64,000 bases of DNA from Halovulum sp039180525 (GCA_039180525.1 JBCDDF010000009.1:21986-85985); one strand, 5' to 3'. Positions 37,101 to 45,774 are shown, counted from the stretch's first letter. Translations and numbers: made by a program. The notes: generated by a model from the sequence alone, not told the origin.

Positions 37101-37556
37101 CAATTCGCTGATCTGGCCCTGCCGCACCAAAGCCGGCGAATGCGCGCCGGTGGAGGCATCGGCGAACAGCATCTGCACGTCGCGGGCACGCACCTCCTTG
37201 CCATTGGCCTTATAGACGCTGCCGGCATCGCGGGTGATGCGGCGGACGATATCCAGCGTCTCGGAGTTTTCGAACGCCGGCGGCGCCTGGCGGTCGGCAT
37301 TGTCGAGCAGCAGGCCCACCTCGGCATGGTTGCGTGCGGGCCGGGCGGCGGCGCCGGCGAAGATGACGTCCTCCATTCCGCCGCCGCGCATGGCAGAGGC
37401 ACGGTTTTCGCCCATCACCCAGCGCAGCGCCTCCAGCAGGTTCGACTTGCCGCAGCCATTGGGCCCCACCACACCGGTCAGCCCCGGCGCGATCACCAGT
37501 TCGGTCGGGTCTACAAAGCTCTTGAACCCTTGGAGCCGAAGCCGGGTGAAATGCAT
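34113..37556 (-). CDS. smc: Chromosome segregation protein SMC
   Basis: 1147-aa condensin ATPase. Head half 1 has FKSFVDPTELVIAPG and Walker A GPNGCGKSN near residue 32. Long Ala/Glu/Arg coiled coils flank a hinge around residues 500-620. The C-terminal head has the signature LSLLSGGEQTLTALSL and Walker B ICVLDEVDAPLDD. It organises and segregates the chromosome together with ScpA/ScpB, which are not in the window. Length and start are normal. The long open frame on the opposite strand is a composition artefact of the Ala-rich coils. Confidence 0.97.
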   Translation of the reverse strand: MHFTRLRLQGFKSFVDPTELVIAPGLTGVVGPNGCGKSNLLEALRWVMGENRASAMRGGGMEDVIFAGAAARPARNHAEVGLLLDNADRQAPPAFENSETLDIVRRITRDAGSVYKANGKEVRARDVQMLFADASTGAHSPALVRQGQISELINAKPKARRRVLEEAAGISGLYQRRHEAELKLRGTETNLTRVDDVLEALTGQLALLERQARQAAKYRALGAALRQAEGLLLFRHWADADAERLAAVAALTEAVAAAAQAQGAAGRAQAAREAAAAAMPPLREEETVAGAVFQRLKVARDALDQREQRAREDVAGLTARLAQLQRDAEREAGLNRDAEERLAKLDWERTAIAEASEGQDAALAAAERDAADAAASLKTQETAADRAGEDLARLVARHQAAERRRQEAETRLGRLRATVEETDATAARLTEEHDAAAATRATADAALAAARKDQAAADTALTEAEADRVAAQAAEAEARGIRAEAEGEAAGLRSEAAALERVLARSAGEGPEILDDVRAAPGFESALGAALGEDLKAPETEDGTGWRSRTAPVDAPLPGAAPSLADHVTAPVALGARLAQTGVVEQAQGAALQAQLRPGQRLVSRAGDMWRWDGFVRQADDAPSATALHLQQVNRLSALQAAHGEAAARAETAVAAHDVARTALTAAQEAEGACRQTRRGAEASLSEAIRAAGQAETALGTLAGRLETVTAARARQAEELVAAQAEVAAAADIDLADPEEARAGVEALRQRVEDARAAMLAARGAQDALAREIADRAKRAQEITRETGEWRNRLETAETRAGELGARIAETRAALTQAESLPDQIGTERNGLVEQIAAAETRCKAAADALAAGETALRAADTEARATERTAGEAREAKARVEALAEAAGDRAQTAVDRIRAERDTDAEGLLAQLETAADAVASAEDLQTQIDRARRQRDALGAVNLRAEEDAAEIRTERDTLHSEKADLEEAVAKLRQGIGALNREGRQRLLAAFDEVNKNFSTLFRTLFGGGDASLVLVESEDPLEAGLEIMCQPPGKKLSTLSLLSGGEQTLTALSLIFAVFLANPSPICVLDEVDAPLDDANVTRFCDLLDEMINRTDTRFLIITHHAVTMARMDRLFGVTMAELGVSQLVSVDLRQAEDLVDA

Positions 37557-37735
37557 GGGGCGACCTGCTCTTTATGTTGCCCTGGGGCCGATTCTCACCC
37601 CAACACAGCTTCGGGCCGACCTCGCGCTGAGTCAAGCGATGCCACAGCATCTTGGGGCACGCCTCGGTCAGCACACTACACCAAGTCGGAAAACCAAAGC
37701 GCGCATGCAGGCATAGACCGGGCGGGCGCGCGCCC

Positions 37736-38839
37736 CTAGGCCCGGGCGTGATGGCTGACCGAGAAGCTGTCCGGCAGGTCAGGGTCGCCGCCGGTCAGCA
37801 TTTCGGCCACGGCCCGGCCCGCGTGATGCGCGATCCCCAGCCCGATCTTGAACCCGCCACCCGCGACCCAGACCCCGGGCAGCCCCGGCACCGGCCCCAG
37901 CATCGGATCGCGCCGCCGGGCCTTGGGCCGGAGCCCGGCCCAGCGTTCCACGACCGCGGCACCGCGCAAGGCCGGGCACAGTGCGCGCGCCCTGGCCAGA
38001 AGCGGATCCAGCCGGCTATCCAGGCTGTCGGGGTCGGCGAAGTCCCGTTCGGATGTCGACCCGACCGCCACCCGACCGCCACCCTGCGGCACAACATAGA
38101 CCCCATCGTCGAAGATCACCGGCGCATGGCCCGGCACCGGGGCGCGCAACAGCGCCGCCTGCCCCTTGACCGCGCTGCCCAAATCGCCGGGTTCCGCCGC
38201 CAGCAGGCCGAACGCCGCCGCACCCGCCGCCACGACGATACGATCGGCCGTTATCTCCGCACCGCGAAGTGTCTCGACCCGCCCCGCCGCAACGGTCCGC
38301 ACGGCGCAGCCCTCGACAATCCGCCCGCCGCGCGCGCGCACTGCCGCCGCAAGCGCCACGCAGGCTGCGCGTGGCCGCAGCCGCGCGGTGAGCGTTTCGT
38401 GCACGATACCCGCCGCCGCCGCCCCCGGCGCAAGCCACGCGTGGGCGGGCGGGCGGACCTGCCAAGCCGCCTGTCCCTGCCAAAGCAGCCGCGCGCCCTC
38501 CGCCCGCTCCAATGCCCGTGCGCGCTGCGCCGCAGTGCGCAGCGGCAGCCACCGCCCGGTGCGTCGGTAACCTGGGTCTGACCCGCCGACCGCCGCAACC
38601 TCTGCCCAGTGCCGCTCCGCCGACAACAGCGCGGTCAACTGGAACGCCTTCTTGCCGTTCCACTGCTCAGGCACATGTGGGCTGAGCGCGCCGACCAGCC
38701 CGCCGGAAGCGCCGGCGCCGACCTCTGCCGCCTCCAACACCGTCACCGACAGGCCCTGCGCCAGCGCCGACCACGCGACCGAAAGGCCGAAGATGCCGGC
38801 GCCGATCACCACCACGTCAGCCCGCTCACCGATTGCCAA
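37736..38839 (-). CDS. FAD-dependent oxidoreductase (DAO family)
   Basis: 367 aa with the dinucleotide-binding motif VVVIGAGIFGLSVAW at the N-terminus and the DAO-type ending GVWVAGGGFKIGLGIAHHAG. It oxidises an amine or N-alkyl amino group. Being divergent from mnmD raises the possibility that it is the oxidase partner of the mnm5(s2)U34 tRNA pathway (the second half of E. coli MnmC); this is inference. I prefer the TTG at 38839, which follows AAAGGTGG by about six bases and starts next to the Rossmann motif. An ATG at 38884 would overlap the mnmD start. A GC palindrome at 37724-37735 lies right after the stop. Confidence 0.8.
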   Translation of the reverse strand: MAIGERADVVVIGAGIFGLSVAWSALAQGLSVTVLEAAEVGAGASGGLVGALSPHVPEQWNGKKAFQLTALLSAERHWAEVAAVGGSDPGYRRTGRWLPLRTAAQRARALERAEGARLLWQGQAAWQVRPPAHAWLAPGAAAAGIVHETLTARLRPRAACVALAAAVRARGGRIVEGCAVRTVAAGRVETLRGAEITADRIVVAAGAAAFGLLAAEPGDLGSAVKGQAALLRAPVPGHAPVIFDDGVYVVPQGGGRVAVGSTSERDFADPDSLDSRLDPLLARARALCPALRGAAVVERWAGLRPKARRRDPMLGPVPGLPGVWVAGGGFKIGLGIAHHAGRAVAEMLTGGDPDLPDSFSVSHHARA

Positions 38840-38882
38840 TCCGCGCCACCTTTCTATGCTCGCGCCACGCGAAGGATATCCC

Positions 38883-39551
38883 ATGCCAAAAAGCCCTGCG
38901 CCATCCCTCGCCTGGTCCGGCGCCACGCCCGTCAGCCAGACCTTCAGCGACCCCTACTACGCGCTGAGCGACGGGGCCGGGGAAAGCGCGCATGTCTTTC
39001 TGGCCGGAAACGGCCTGCCGGGGCGTTTCGCCCCCGGGTTCCATATCGCCGAACTGGGCTTCGGCACCGGGCTCAACCTGGCGCTTGCCTGGGCGGCCTG
39101 GGCCGCTGCGGACCTGCCCGGGCCGCTTCGCTTCACCAGCTTCGAAAAGGCGCCGATGCGGGCCGCCGACATGGCCCGCGCGCTTGGCCGCTGGCCCGAC
39201 CATGCCGGGCGGATGGCGCCCCTGATCGCGGCGCTGGCCGATGGCGCGCGCGCCTTTACCGCCCCGGATCTGGACTTCACGCTGATCGAGGGCGACGCAC
39301 GCGCCACCCTGCCCGCCTGGTCCGGCCGCGCCGATGCCTGGTTTCTGGATGGCTTCAGCCCGGCCAAGAACCCGGAGCTGTGGCACGCCGACCTGCTTCG
39401 AGCCGTCGCTGCGCGGACCCGGCCGGGCGGCAGTTTCGCCACCTACACCGCCGCCGGTCATGTCCGCCGTGCGCTGGCCGCAGCCGGTTTCACCGTCACC
39501 CGCAGCCCCGGGTACGGGGGCAAACGGCACATGACCAGCGGTCGGCTGTGA
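38883..39551 (+). CDS. mnmD: tRNA U34 methyltransferase MnmD
   Basis: 222-aa SAM-dependent methyltransferase with the cofactor motif ELGFGTGLNLALAW and the family signature WFLDGFSPAKNPELW. MnmD converts nm5(s2)U34 to mnm5(s2)U34 in tRNA, corresponding to the N-terminal half of E. coli MnmC. Here it is a separate protein with a divergent FAD oxidoreductase. SD GAAGGA precedes the ATG at 38883. The stop overlaps the GTG start of the next gene. Confidence 0.92.
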   Translation: MPKSPAPSLAWSGATPVSQTFSDPYYALSDGAGESAHVFLAGNGLPGRFAPGFHIAELGFGTGLNLALAWAAWAAADLPGPLRFTSFEKAPMRAADMARALGRWPDHAGRMAPLIAALADGARAFTAPDLDFTLIEGDARATLPAWSGRADAWFLDGFSPAKNPELWHADLLRAVAARTRPGGSFATYTAAGHVRRALAAAGFTVTRSPGYGGKRHMTSGRL

Positions 39552-40426
39552 GCCCGCAGAACAGCCGCGCCGGCATCGCGTTCATGCTGATCACGACGCT
39601 GATCTTTGCGGTGCAGGACGCGATTTCGCGGCATCTGGCGGTCAGCTACAGCATCCTGACCATCGTGATGTTCCGCTATTGGTTCTTCGCGGCCTTCGTC
39701 ACCCTGCGCAGTGCCGCGCAACCCGGCGGCGTCGCGCGGGTCGCCCGCAGCGGCGCGCCGGGGCTGCAGATTTTCCGCGGCGTGCTGCTGGTGGCGGAGG
39801 TCTGCGTGATGGTCACGGGTTTCAAGCTGCTGGGCCTGGTCGAATCGCATGCCATTTTTGCCTGCTACCCGCTGATCGTGGCGGCCCTGTCCGGCCCGGT
39901 TCTGGGCGAACGGGTGGGCTGGCGGCGCTGGCTGGCCGTGGTCGCCGGACTGATCGGCGTTCTGATCGTGCTGCGACCGGGGCTGAAAGTATTCGCGCCC
40001 GAGGCGCTGGTGCCGCTGGCCGCAGCCTGCATGTTCGCGCTTTACGGGTTGCTGACGCGCCGCGTCGCCGCCTGGGACCGGCCGGAAACCAGCCTGTTCT
40101 ATACCGCCGTCGCCGGCGCCGCCGCCGTCACGCTTTTCGCACCGTTTTCGTGGACCCCAATGACCACCGCGGCCGATTGGGCCTGGATGGGGGCGCTGTG
40201 CGTGACCGGCGCGCTGGGACACTACACGTTGATCAAGGCCTATGACCTGGCAGAGGCAAGCACGGTGCAGCCCTTCGCCTATTTCCAGCTTGTCTTCGCG
40301 GCCGCGCTGGGGATCGCGGTTTTCGGCGAGGTGCTGGAATGGCCGGTCGCTGCCGGCGCCGCGCTGATTATCGCCGCCGGGCTTTTCACCGCCTGGCGCA
40401 CGCGCACGCGGGCCCGATCAGTCTGA
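39548..40426 (+). CDS. EamA/DMT-family transporter
   Basis: 292-aa membrane protein with ten predicted helices and the two-fold EamA repeat (first repeat beginning AGIAFMLITTLIFAVQDAISRH, second around AACMFALYGLLTRRVA). DMT exporters move metabolites or amino acids; the substrate is not predictable. The GTG at 39548 overlaps the mnmD stop (GTGA). The 3' end overlaps ubiG, convergent, by nine bases. Confidence 0.9.
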   Translation: MSPQNSRAGIAFMLITTLIFAVQDAISRHLAVSYSILTIVMFRYWFFAAFVTLRSAAQPGGVARVARSGAPGLQIFRGVLLVAEVCVMVTGFKLLGLVESHAIFACYPLIVAALSGPVLGERVGWRRWLAVVAGLIGVLIVLRPGLKVFAPEALVPLAAACMFALYGLLTRRVAAWDRPETSLFYTAVAGAAAVTLFAPFSWTPMTTAADWAWMGALCVTGALGHYTLIKAYDLAEASTVQPFAYFQLVFAAALGIAVFGEVLEWPVAAGAALIIAAGLFTAWRTRTRARSV

Positions 40427-41182
40427 CGGCTTCACGCTGGCGGTGGTATAGTTGACGCTCAGGTCGCGGTCCGACAGGGCCCAGGACCAGGTTAGGAAGT
40501 TGAACACGAAACCTTTGCGGTCCACCGGATCGAGCCCGGCCCTGCGCAGCAGATCGAACAACTCGTCGGGAGTGATGAACTTCGCCCATTCATGGGTGCC
40601 CTTGGGCAGCCAGCGCATAACCTGCTCCGCTCCGATGATGGCGAAAAGATAGCTCTTCGGGTTGCGGTTGAGGGTCGAACAGACCATCAGCCCGCCGGGG
40701 CGCAAAAGGGTCTGGCACGCGGTCAGGTAGGCAAGCGGGTCGGGCACATGCTCCACCACTTCCATGTTCAGCACCACGTCGAACGTCTCTCCCGCGGCGC
40801 CCAGATCCTCGGCCGTGGCGTGGCGATAGTCGATCTCCAGCCCCGACTGGCGCGCGTGGATCTGAGCCACGGGGATGTTGCGCGCCGCGGCATCCGCGCC
40901 GACGACATCCGCGCCCAGACGCGCCATAGGTTCCGACAGCAGCCCGCCGCCGCAGCCGATGTCCAAAAGCCGCAAGCCCTCGAACGGGCGCTCGGCATTC
41001 CGGTCACGGCCGAACTCGGCGCAGATCTGATCGACGATGTAGTCCAGCCGGGTGGGGTTGAGCATATGCAAAGGGCGGAACTTGCCGTTCGGATCCCACC
41101 ATTCGGCGGCCATCGCCTCGAACTTTTCGATTTCTTGCGGGTCGGCGGAAGATGCCGTCGCCGCTTGCGTCATTGCACTCAT
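40418..41182 (-). CDS. ubiG: Ubiquinone biosynthesis O-methyltransferase UbiG
   Basis: 254 aa. N-terminal FEAMAAEWWDPNGKFRPLHMLNPTRL, the SAM motif LLDIGCGGGLLSEPMARLGA and the later STLNRNPKSYLFAIIGAEQV are hallmarks of UbiG, which performs both O-methylations in ubiquinone synthesis. I use the ATG at 41182 with AGGTTGG upstream; an ATG at 41173 is possible. It is divergent from pip across about 50 bases. Confidence 0.96.
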   Translation of the reverse strand: MSAMTQAATASSADPQEIEKFEAMAAEWWDPNGKFRPLHMLNPTRLDYIVDQICAEFGRDRNAERPFEGLRLLDIGCGGGLLSEPMARLGADVVGADAAARNIPVAQIHARQSGLEIDYRHATAEDLGAAGETFDVVLNMEVVEHVPDPLAYLTACQTLLRPGGLMVCSTLNRNPKSYLFAIIGAEQVMRWLPKGTHEWAKFITPDELFDLLRRAGLDPVDRKGFVFNFLTWSWALSDRDLSVNYTTASVKPSD

Positions 41183-41231
41183 CGGACCAACCTGCGAATG
41201 TGTCTCGACCCGATAATTAGCGTGCGGGCGC

Positions 41232-42248
41232 ATGCCGGAAACCCAGAATGCCAACAGTGCGGCGCCACGGCGCAGCCTCTATCCGCCGCGAGAGCCGTTC
41301 CGTCAGCGTATGATGGAGATGCCGGGCGGGCATCGCGTCTATGTCGAGGAGTGCGGCAACCGATCCGGACGACCGGTGATCGTGCTGCATGGCGGGCCGG
41401 GCGGGGGGTGTTCGCCGGGGATGCGGCGGTTTTTCGACCCGGTCTACTATCGCACGGTGCTTTTCGACCAGCGTGGCTGCGGGCGGTCGACCCCGCATGC
41501 CAGCGTGGAGAACAACACCACCTGGGATCTGGTCGAAGACATCGAGCGCATCCGCAAGGCGCTGGATATCGAACGCTGGGTGGTCTTCGGCGGATCCTGG
41601 GGCGCGACGCTGGCGCTGATCTATGCCCAGACGCATCCGCATCGGGTGGAGGCGCTGGTGCTGCGTGGGGTCTTTACAATGACCCAGGCGGAACTGGATT
41701 GGTTCTATGGCGGCGGCGCGGGGCTGTTCTGGCCCGACCAGTGGAAGGCGTTCAGCCATATGGTCCCGGCGGCGGAGCGCGCCGACCTGATCACCGCCTA
41801 TCACAGCCGGCTGTTCAGCGGCGACGAGGCGGAACAGACCCGGTTCGCCCGTGCCTGGGCCGGCTGGGAAAGCGCCTTGGCGGTGCTGAATTCGAACGGC
41901 GTGCGCGGCGCGCCCTCGGGCGCCTATGCGCGGGCATTCGCGAGGTTGGAGAACCACTACTTCATCAATCGCGGTTTCCTGGATACGGATGGCCAGATTC
42001 TGCGCGATATCGACAAGATCCACGGCATTCCGGGGCACATCGTGCAGGGCCGCTATGACATGGTCTGCCCGCCGGTGACCTCACAGCGGCTGCATGCGGC
42101 CTGGCCGGCCTCGACGCTGACGATGGTTTCCGATGCCGGGCACGCGCTGTCGGAACCCGGGATTTCCGAAGAACTGGTCACGATAATGGATACGCTGCGC
42201 GACAGCGCCCGCGCTCGCGGCCGGGGGCGCGCGCCCACCGCACCCTAG
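41232..42248 (+). CDS. pip: Prolyl iminopeptidase
   Basis: 338-aa alpha/beta hydrolase that removes N-terminal proline. HGGPGGG oxyanion loop, DQRGCGRSTPHA, the nucleophile motif VVFGGSWGATLAL, the Asp in IVQGRYDMVCPP and the His in SDAGHALSEPG are all as in peptidase family S33. Length is slightly above the usual ~320 because of a short polar C-terminus. It stands alone between ubiG and an IS remnant. Confidence 0.94.
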   Translation: MPETQNANSAAPRRSLYPPREPFRQRMMEMPGGHRVYVEECGNRSGRPVIVLHGGPGGGCSPGMRRFFDPVYYRTVLFDQRGCGRSTPHASVENNTTWDLVEDIERIRKALDIERWVVFGGSWGATLALIYAQTHPHRVEALVLRGVFTMTQAELDWFYGGGAGLFWPDQWKAFSHMVPAAERADLITAYHSRLFSGDEAEQTRFARAWAGWESALAVLNSNGVRGAPSGAYARAFARLENHYFINRGFLDTDGQILRDIDKIHGIPGHIVQGRYDMVCPPVTSQRLHAAWPASTLTMVSDAGHALSEPGISEELVTIMDTLRDSARARGRGRAPTAP

Positions 42249-42318
42249 GCGGCGTCTGGATTTACGGCGCGCTCGATTTGCCTTCGGCCCGCTTCAAGAT
42301 CGAAGACCGGAGGCGATC

Positions 42319-42560
42319 TTGAACAGCCGGACCGATGCCGCCACCCGGTTGTCCCTCGATGCGATCCTGTGGCTCGCGCGGGGTACATCGCCGTGGCGCG
42401 ATCTGCCGCCGAAATCGGGGCACCGCCGCAAGGTGCGTGTGCGTTTCAAGCGCCGGACGATCGCAGGGGTTCGGAGGCGCCTTTTCCAAGCGGTCTGCTC
42501 AGATCCCGACCTTGGGTACGTGCCGGCCGATGCAACCATCGGCGCCGCGCAGGCCGATGA
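42319..42560 (+). pseudogene. IS5-family transposase N-terminal remnant
   Basis: The frame reads LDAILWLARGTSPWRDLPPK, then a RRLFQAVCSDPDLGYVPADA segment with ATIGAAQ. This is the shape of the first ~80 residues of IS5/IS1381-group transposases (LxAIxWxxRTGxPWRDLP ... DPDLEYVxIDATIVRAH). The catalytic DDE remainder is missing and the frame decays after about 42560. The 42249-42632 gap holds nothing else that I can identify. Confidence 0.7.
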
Positions 42561-42632
42561 AAGACCCCAGCCCCCCTGCCGTCTCAGGCGACCCGGTCGG
42601 GCCCGCCGCTCCTATTTCCGCCGGGGTCAGCC

Positions 42633-44066
42633 CTAAGCGCCCTCGGTCCTGGGCCGCAGCGCGGCCAGGCGCAACGCCGCGATCCGCTCGACCTGTGCGC
42701 ACGCGGTGGCGAATTCGGCGTCGCGATCCTGGCCGAGCCGCCGTTCGAACGCAGCCAGGATGCCCGGCTTGTCGTGATCGCGCACGGCGATGATGAAGGG
42801 AAAGCCGAAACGTTCGGTATAGCGGGTGTTGAGATCGCTGAAGCGCGCACGTTCGGCATCGGTCAGCGCGTCGAGCCCGGCCGACGCCTGTTCCGCCGTA
42901 GAGGCATCGGTCAGCCGCTTGGCCGCGGCCAGTTTGCCGGCCAGGTCGGGATGCGCACGCAGCACGCCCAGCCGTTCTTCCGGGGAGGCCGCGCGGAACA
43001 CGCGCACCAGCGCGGCATGCAGCCCGATGGCGCTGTCATGTGCGGGCCCGAGTTCCAGCGCAAAGGCACGCTCCGCAATCCACGGCGAGTGCTCGAAAAC
43101 ACCGCCGTAGAGATCCACGAAAGCATCCCGCCCCAGGGTCGAGGGCCGGTCGCCGGCCGCGGGCGGGTGCGTTGCCGCCCAGTGTTCGGCGATGTCGATC
43201 CGGCGGGCGAACCACACGGCTTCCTGCCGGCCGGCGTGGTCGAGAAACCGTTTCAGCGCCAGGGCCCGCCCCGGGCGCCCGGCCAGGCGACAATGCAGGC
43301 CGATAGACATCATCTTGGGCGCCCCGGCCGCGCCCTCGGCATACAACATGTCGAACGTGTCGCGCAGATAGGCGAAGAACTGATCGCCGGAATTGAACCC
43401 CTGCGGCGTGGCGAAACGCATGTCGTTGGCATCGAGCGTATAAGGCACGATCAACTGATCGCGGTCGCCATGCCGATGCCAATAGGGCAGATCGTCGGCA
43501 TAGCTGTCGGCGACATAGGCGAAACCGCCCTCCTCCGCCGCCAGGTTGACGGTGTTTTCCGAACATCGTCCGGTATACCAGCCGCGCGGACGGGCGCCGG
43601 TGACCTCCGTATGCAACCGGATCGCCGCCTGCATATGCGCGCGTTCCTCGGCCGGCGAGAAGTCCTTGTACTCGATCCACTTCAATCCGTGGCTGGCGAT
43701 CTCCCAGTCTGCGGCCTGCATCGCGGCGACCTGCGCCGGGCTGCGCGCCAGCGCGGTCGCCACGCCATAGACGGTGACCGGGTGGTTCTTCAGCAGCGCA
43801 TGCAGCCGCCAGAACCCGGCCCGGGCGCCGTATTCGTAGATCGATTCCATGTTCCAGTGCCGCTGCCCCGGCCATGCGGCGGCGCCGACGATCTCGCTCA
43901 GGAACGCCTCTGACGCCGGATCGCCGTGCAGCAGGCAGTTCTCGCCACCTTCCTCGTAGTTCAGCACGATCTGCACCGCGATCCGCGCATCGCCGGGCCA
44001 GGCGGGATGCGGCGGCGCGGCACCATGACCGTGCAGATCGCGGGGATAGCGGGGCGGGGTTGTCAC
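42633..44066 (-). CDS. puuE: Bifunctional allantoinase PuuE / OHCU decarboxylase UraD
   Basis: 477-aa fusion. Residues ~1-300 are a polysaccharide-deacetylase-fold allantoinase (PuuE): DLHGHGAAPPHPAWPGDARI, NYEEGGE, ASHGLKWIEY and YTGRCSENT. Residues ~315-470 are OHCU decarboxylase (UraD), with the catalytic-type RAHPDLAGKLA block and RYTERFGFPFIIAVR. The fusion joins the step that makes (S)-allantoin with the one that opens its ring. It is divergent from uraH with the shared control region in 44067-44167. Confidence 0.93.
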   Translation of the reverse strand: MTTPPRYPRDLHGHGAAPPHPAWPGDARIAVQIVLNYEEGGENCLLHGDPASEAFLSEIVGAAAWPGQRHWNMESIYEYGARAGFWRLHALLKNHPVTVYGVATALARSPAQVAAMQAADWEIASHGLKWIEYKDFSPAEERAHMQAAIRLHTEVTGARPRGWYTGRCSENTVNLAAEEGGFAYVADSYADDLPYWHRHGDRDQLIVPYTLDANDMRFATPQGFNSGDQFFAYLRDTFDMLYAEGAAGAPKMMSIGLHCRLAGRPGRALALKRFLDHAGRQEAVWFARRIDIAEHWAATHPPAAGDRPSTLGRDAFVDLYGGVFEHSPWIAERAFALELGPAHDSAIGLHAALVRVFRAASPEERLGVLRAHPDLAGKLAAAKRLTDASTAEQASAGLDALTDAERARFSDLNTRYTERFGFPFIIAVRDHDKPGILAAFERRLGQDRDAEFATACAQVERIAALRLAALRPRTEGA

Positions 44067-44167
44067 CCGTGGCGTCTCTTCTCTTGTGTTCGGGCGGCGT
44101 TGCAGCGCAACATTCGCGTCATACGCTCTAAGATGGGCGCTTGAAAAGAGTTTTGGGGGCGCGCGTC

Positions 44168-44527
44168 ATGGCCGAGGGCTTTCTGACCACGCATGTTCTG
44201 GACACCGCGCGCGGCCACCCGGCGGCGGGGCTGGAAATTGCGCTTTATCGGCTGGAAAACGGCGGCCGGCGCGAGTTGGCGCGCATGGTCACCAATGCCG
44301 ATGGCCGGACCGACAGCCCGATCCTGCCGCACGAGGATTTCGCACCGGGCCGGTACGAACTGATCTTCGAGGCCGGCGCCTATCTGGATCGCATGGGCAC
44401 CCCGCCGGAGGATCCGCGCTTTCTGGACGACATCTGCATACGTTTCGGCATCAGTGATGGCGGCGCGCATTACCATGTGCCGCTGCTGTTGTCGCCGTTC
44501 GGATACTCCACCTACCGGGGCAGTTGA
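44168..44527 (+). CDS. uraH: 5-hydroxyisourate hydrolase
   Basis: 119-aa transthyretin-like enzyme that hydrolyses 5-hydroxyisourate to OHCU. It has FLTTHVLDTARGHPAAGL at the start, a YHVPLLLSPFGYSTYRGS end with the diagnostic C-terminal YRGS, and the FGISDG segment. I use the ATG at 44168; nine further codons upstream are open but lie outside the family. It precedes puuD by 26 bases and supplies the next enzyme after urate oxidation. Confidence 0.94.
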   Translation: MAEGFLTTHVLDTARGHPAAGLEIALYRLENGGRRELARMVTNADGRTDSPILPHEDFAPGRYELIFEAGAYLDRMGTPPEDPRFLDDICIRFGISDGGAHYHVPLLLSPFGYSTYRGS

Positions 44528-44553
44528 CGATGCCCCGCGCGGACATCTGAGCC

Positions 44554-45774
44554 ATGCTGGAATTGGCCATCCTGGAAGCGTGGCTGGAATTTGCCGTGCG
44601 CTGGACGCATGTCATTACCGGCATCGCCTGGATCGGGTCTTCGTTCTACTTCATCGCCTTGGATCTGGGTCTGCGCCGGGCGGCGGATATGGGACCCGGG
44701 GTCCATGGCGAGGAATGGCAGGTCCATGGCGGCGGCTTCTACCACATCGAAAAGTACCTGGTCGCGCCCGACCGGCTGCCCGAGCATCTGATTTGGTTCA
44801 AGTGGGAGAGTTACGCCACTTGGCTGTCGGGCTTCGCGCTGCTGATCCTGATGTACTACCTGGGAGCGGAGCTATATCTGATCGACCCACAGGTCGCCGA
44901 TCTGGCGGTGTGGCAGGCGGTGGCGATTTCGCTGGCGTCAATCGCGTTCGGCTGGATCGCCTATGATCTGATCTGCAAAAGCCGGTTCGGGGCCGACAAC
45001 ACGCGGCTGATGCTGGGGCTTTACGTGATCCTGGTGGCGATGGCCTGGGGCTATGCGCAGGTGTTTTCGGGCCGCGCGGCACTTCTGCATCTGGGTGCGT
45101 TCACCGCCACGATCATGAGCGCGAACGTGTTTCTCATCATTATACCCAACCAGAAGATCGTGGTCGCCGATCTCAAAGCCGGTCGGGCGCCGGACCCGAA
45201 GTACGGGATCATCGCCAAGCAGCGGTCGACCCATAACAACTACCTGACCCTGCCGGTCCTGTTCCTGATGCTGTCGAACCACTACCCGCTGGCCTTTGCC
45301 ACCGAGTATAATTGGGTCATCGCCAGCTTGGTGTTCCTGATGGGCGTCACCATCCGGCACTATTTCAACACCCGCCACGCCGGAAAGGGCGATCCGCATT
45401 GGACCTGGGCGGCCACGGCGGTGATGTTTCTGATCATCGCCTGGCTGTCGGCGGCGGGCCAACCCACAGCGCCGGGTCAGGCGCAGACGGCGGCCGCGGC
45501 GCGCTTTGCCGCCGCACCGGGCTTTGCCGAGGCCGAAACCATCGTGTTGGGCCGCTGTTCGATGTGCCACGCCGCGGAGCCGGTCTGGCCGGGCATCCAC
45601 TGGCCGCCTAAGGGGGTGCGACTGGACGACGCGAACAGCATCGCCGCACAGGCACGCCCAATCTATCTGCAGTCCGGCATCAGCCATGCTATGCCGCCCG
45701 GCAACCTTTCCTATATGGAACCCGACGAGCGGGCTGCCATCATAGCCTGGTATCGCGCGGGGATCGCGGAATGA
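44554..45774 (+). CDS. puuD: Membrane urate hydroxylase PuuD with cytochrome c domain
   Basis: 406 aa. About eight membrane helices fill residues 1-300 (FAVRWTHVITGIAWIGSSFY at the start), followed by a cytochrome c domain with the heme motif CSMCH near residue 337. PuuD oxidises urate to 5-hydroxyisourate, passing electrons to the respiratory chain instead of to oxygen as in UOX. With uraH and puuE-uraD the window encodes urate to allantoate. Length is normal for the family. Confidence 0.93.
   Translation: MLELAILEAWLEFAVRWTHVITGIAWIGSSFYFIALDLGLRRAADMGPGVHGEEWQVHGGGFYHIEKYLVAPDRLPEHLIWFKWESYATWLSGFALLILMYYLGAELYLIDPQVADLAVWQAVAISLASIAFGWIAYDLICKSRFGADNTRLMLGLYVILVAMAWGYAQVFSGRAALLHLGAFTATIMSANVFLIIIPNQKIVVADLKAGRAPDPKYGIIAKQRSTHNNYLTLPVLFLMLSNHYPLAFATEYNWVIASLVFLMGVTIRHYFNTRHAGKGDPHWTWAATAVMFLIIAWLSAAGQPTAPGQAQTAAAARFAAAPGFAEAETIVLGRCSMCHAAEPVWPGIHWPPKGVRLDDANSIAAQARPIYLQSGISHAMPPGNLSYMEPDERAAIIAWYRAGIAE

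Noticed and set aside
35586..37739. 717-aa plus-strand open frame opposite smc
   Set aside because: Antisense of the Ala/Glu/Arg coiled-coil code; smc has complete Walker A, signature and Walker B motifs.
42249..42632. Intact IS5 element
   Set aside because: Only the N-terminal transposase part is present; no DDE core and no terminal inverted repeats that I can see.
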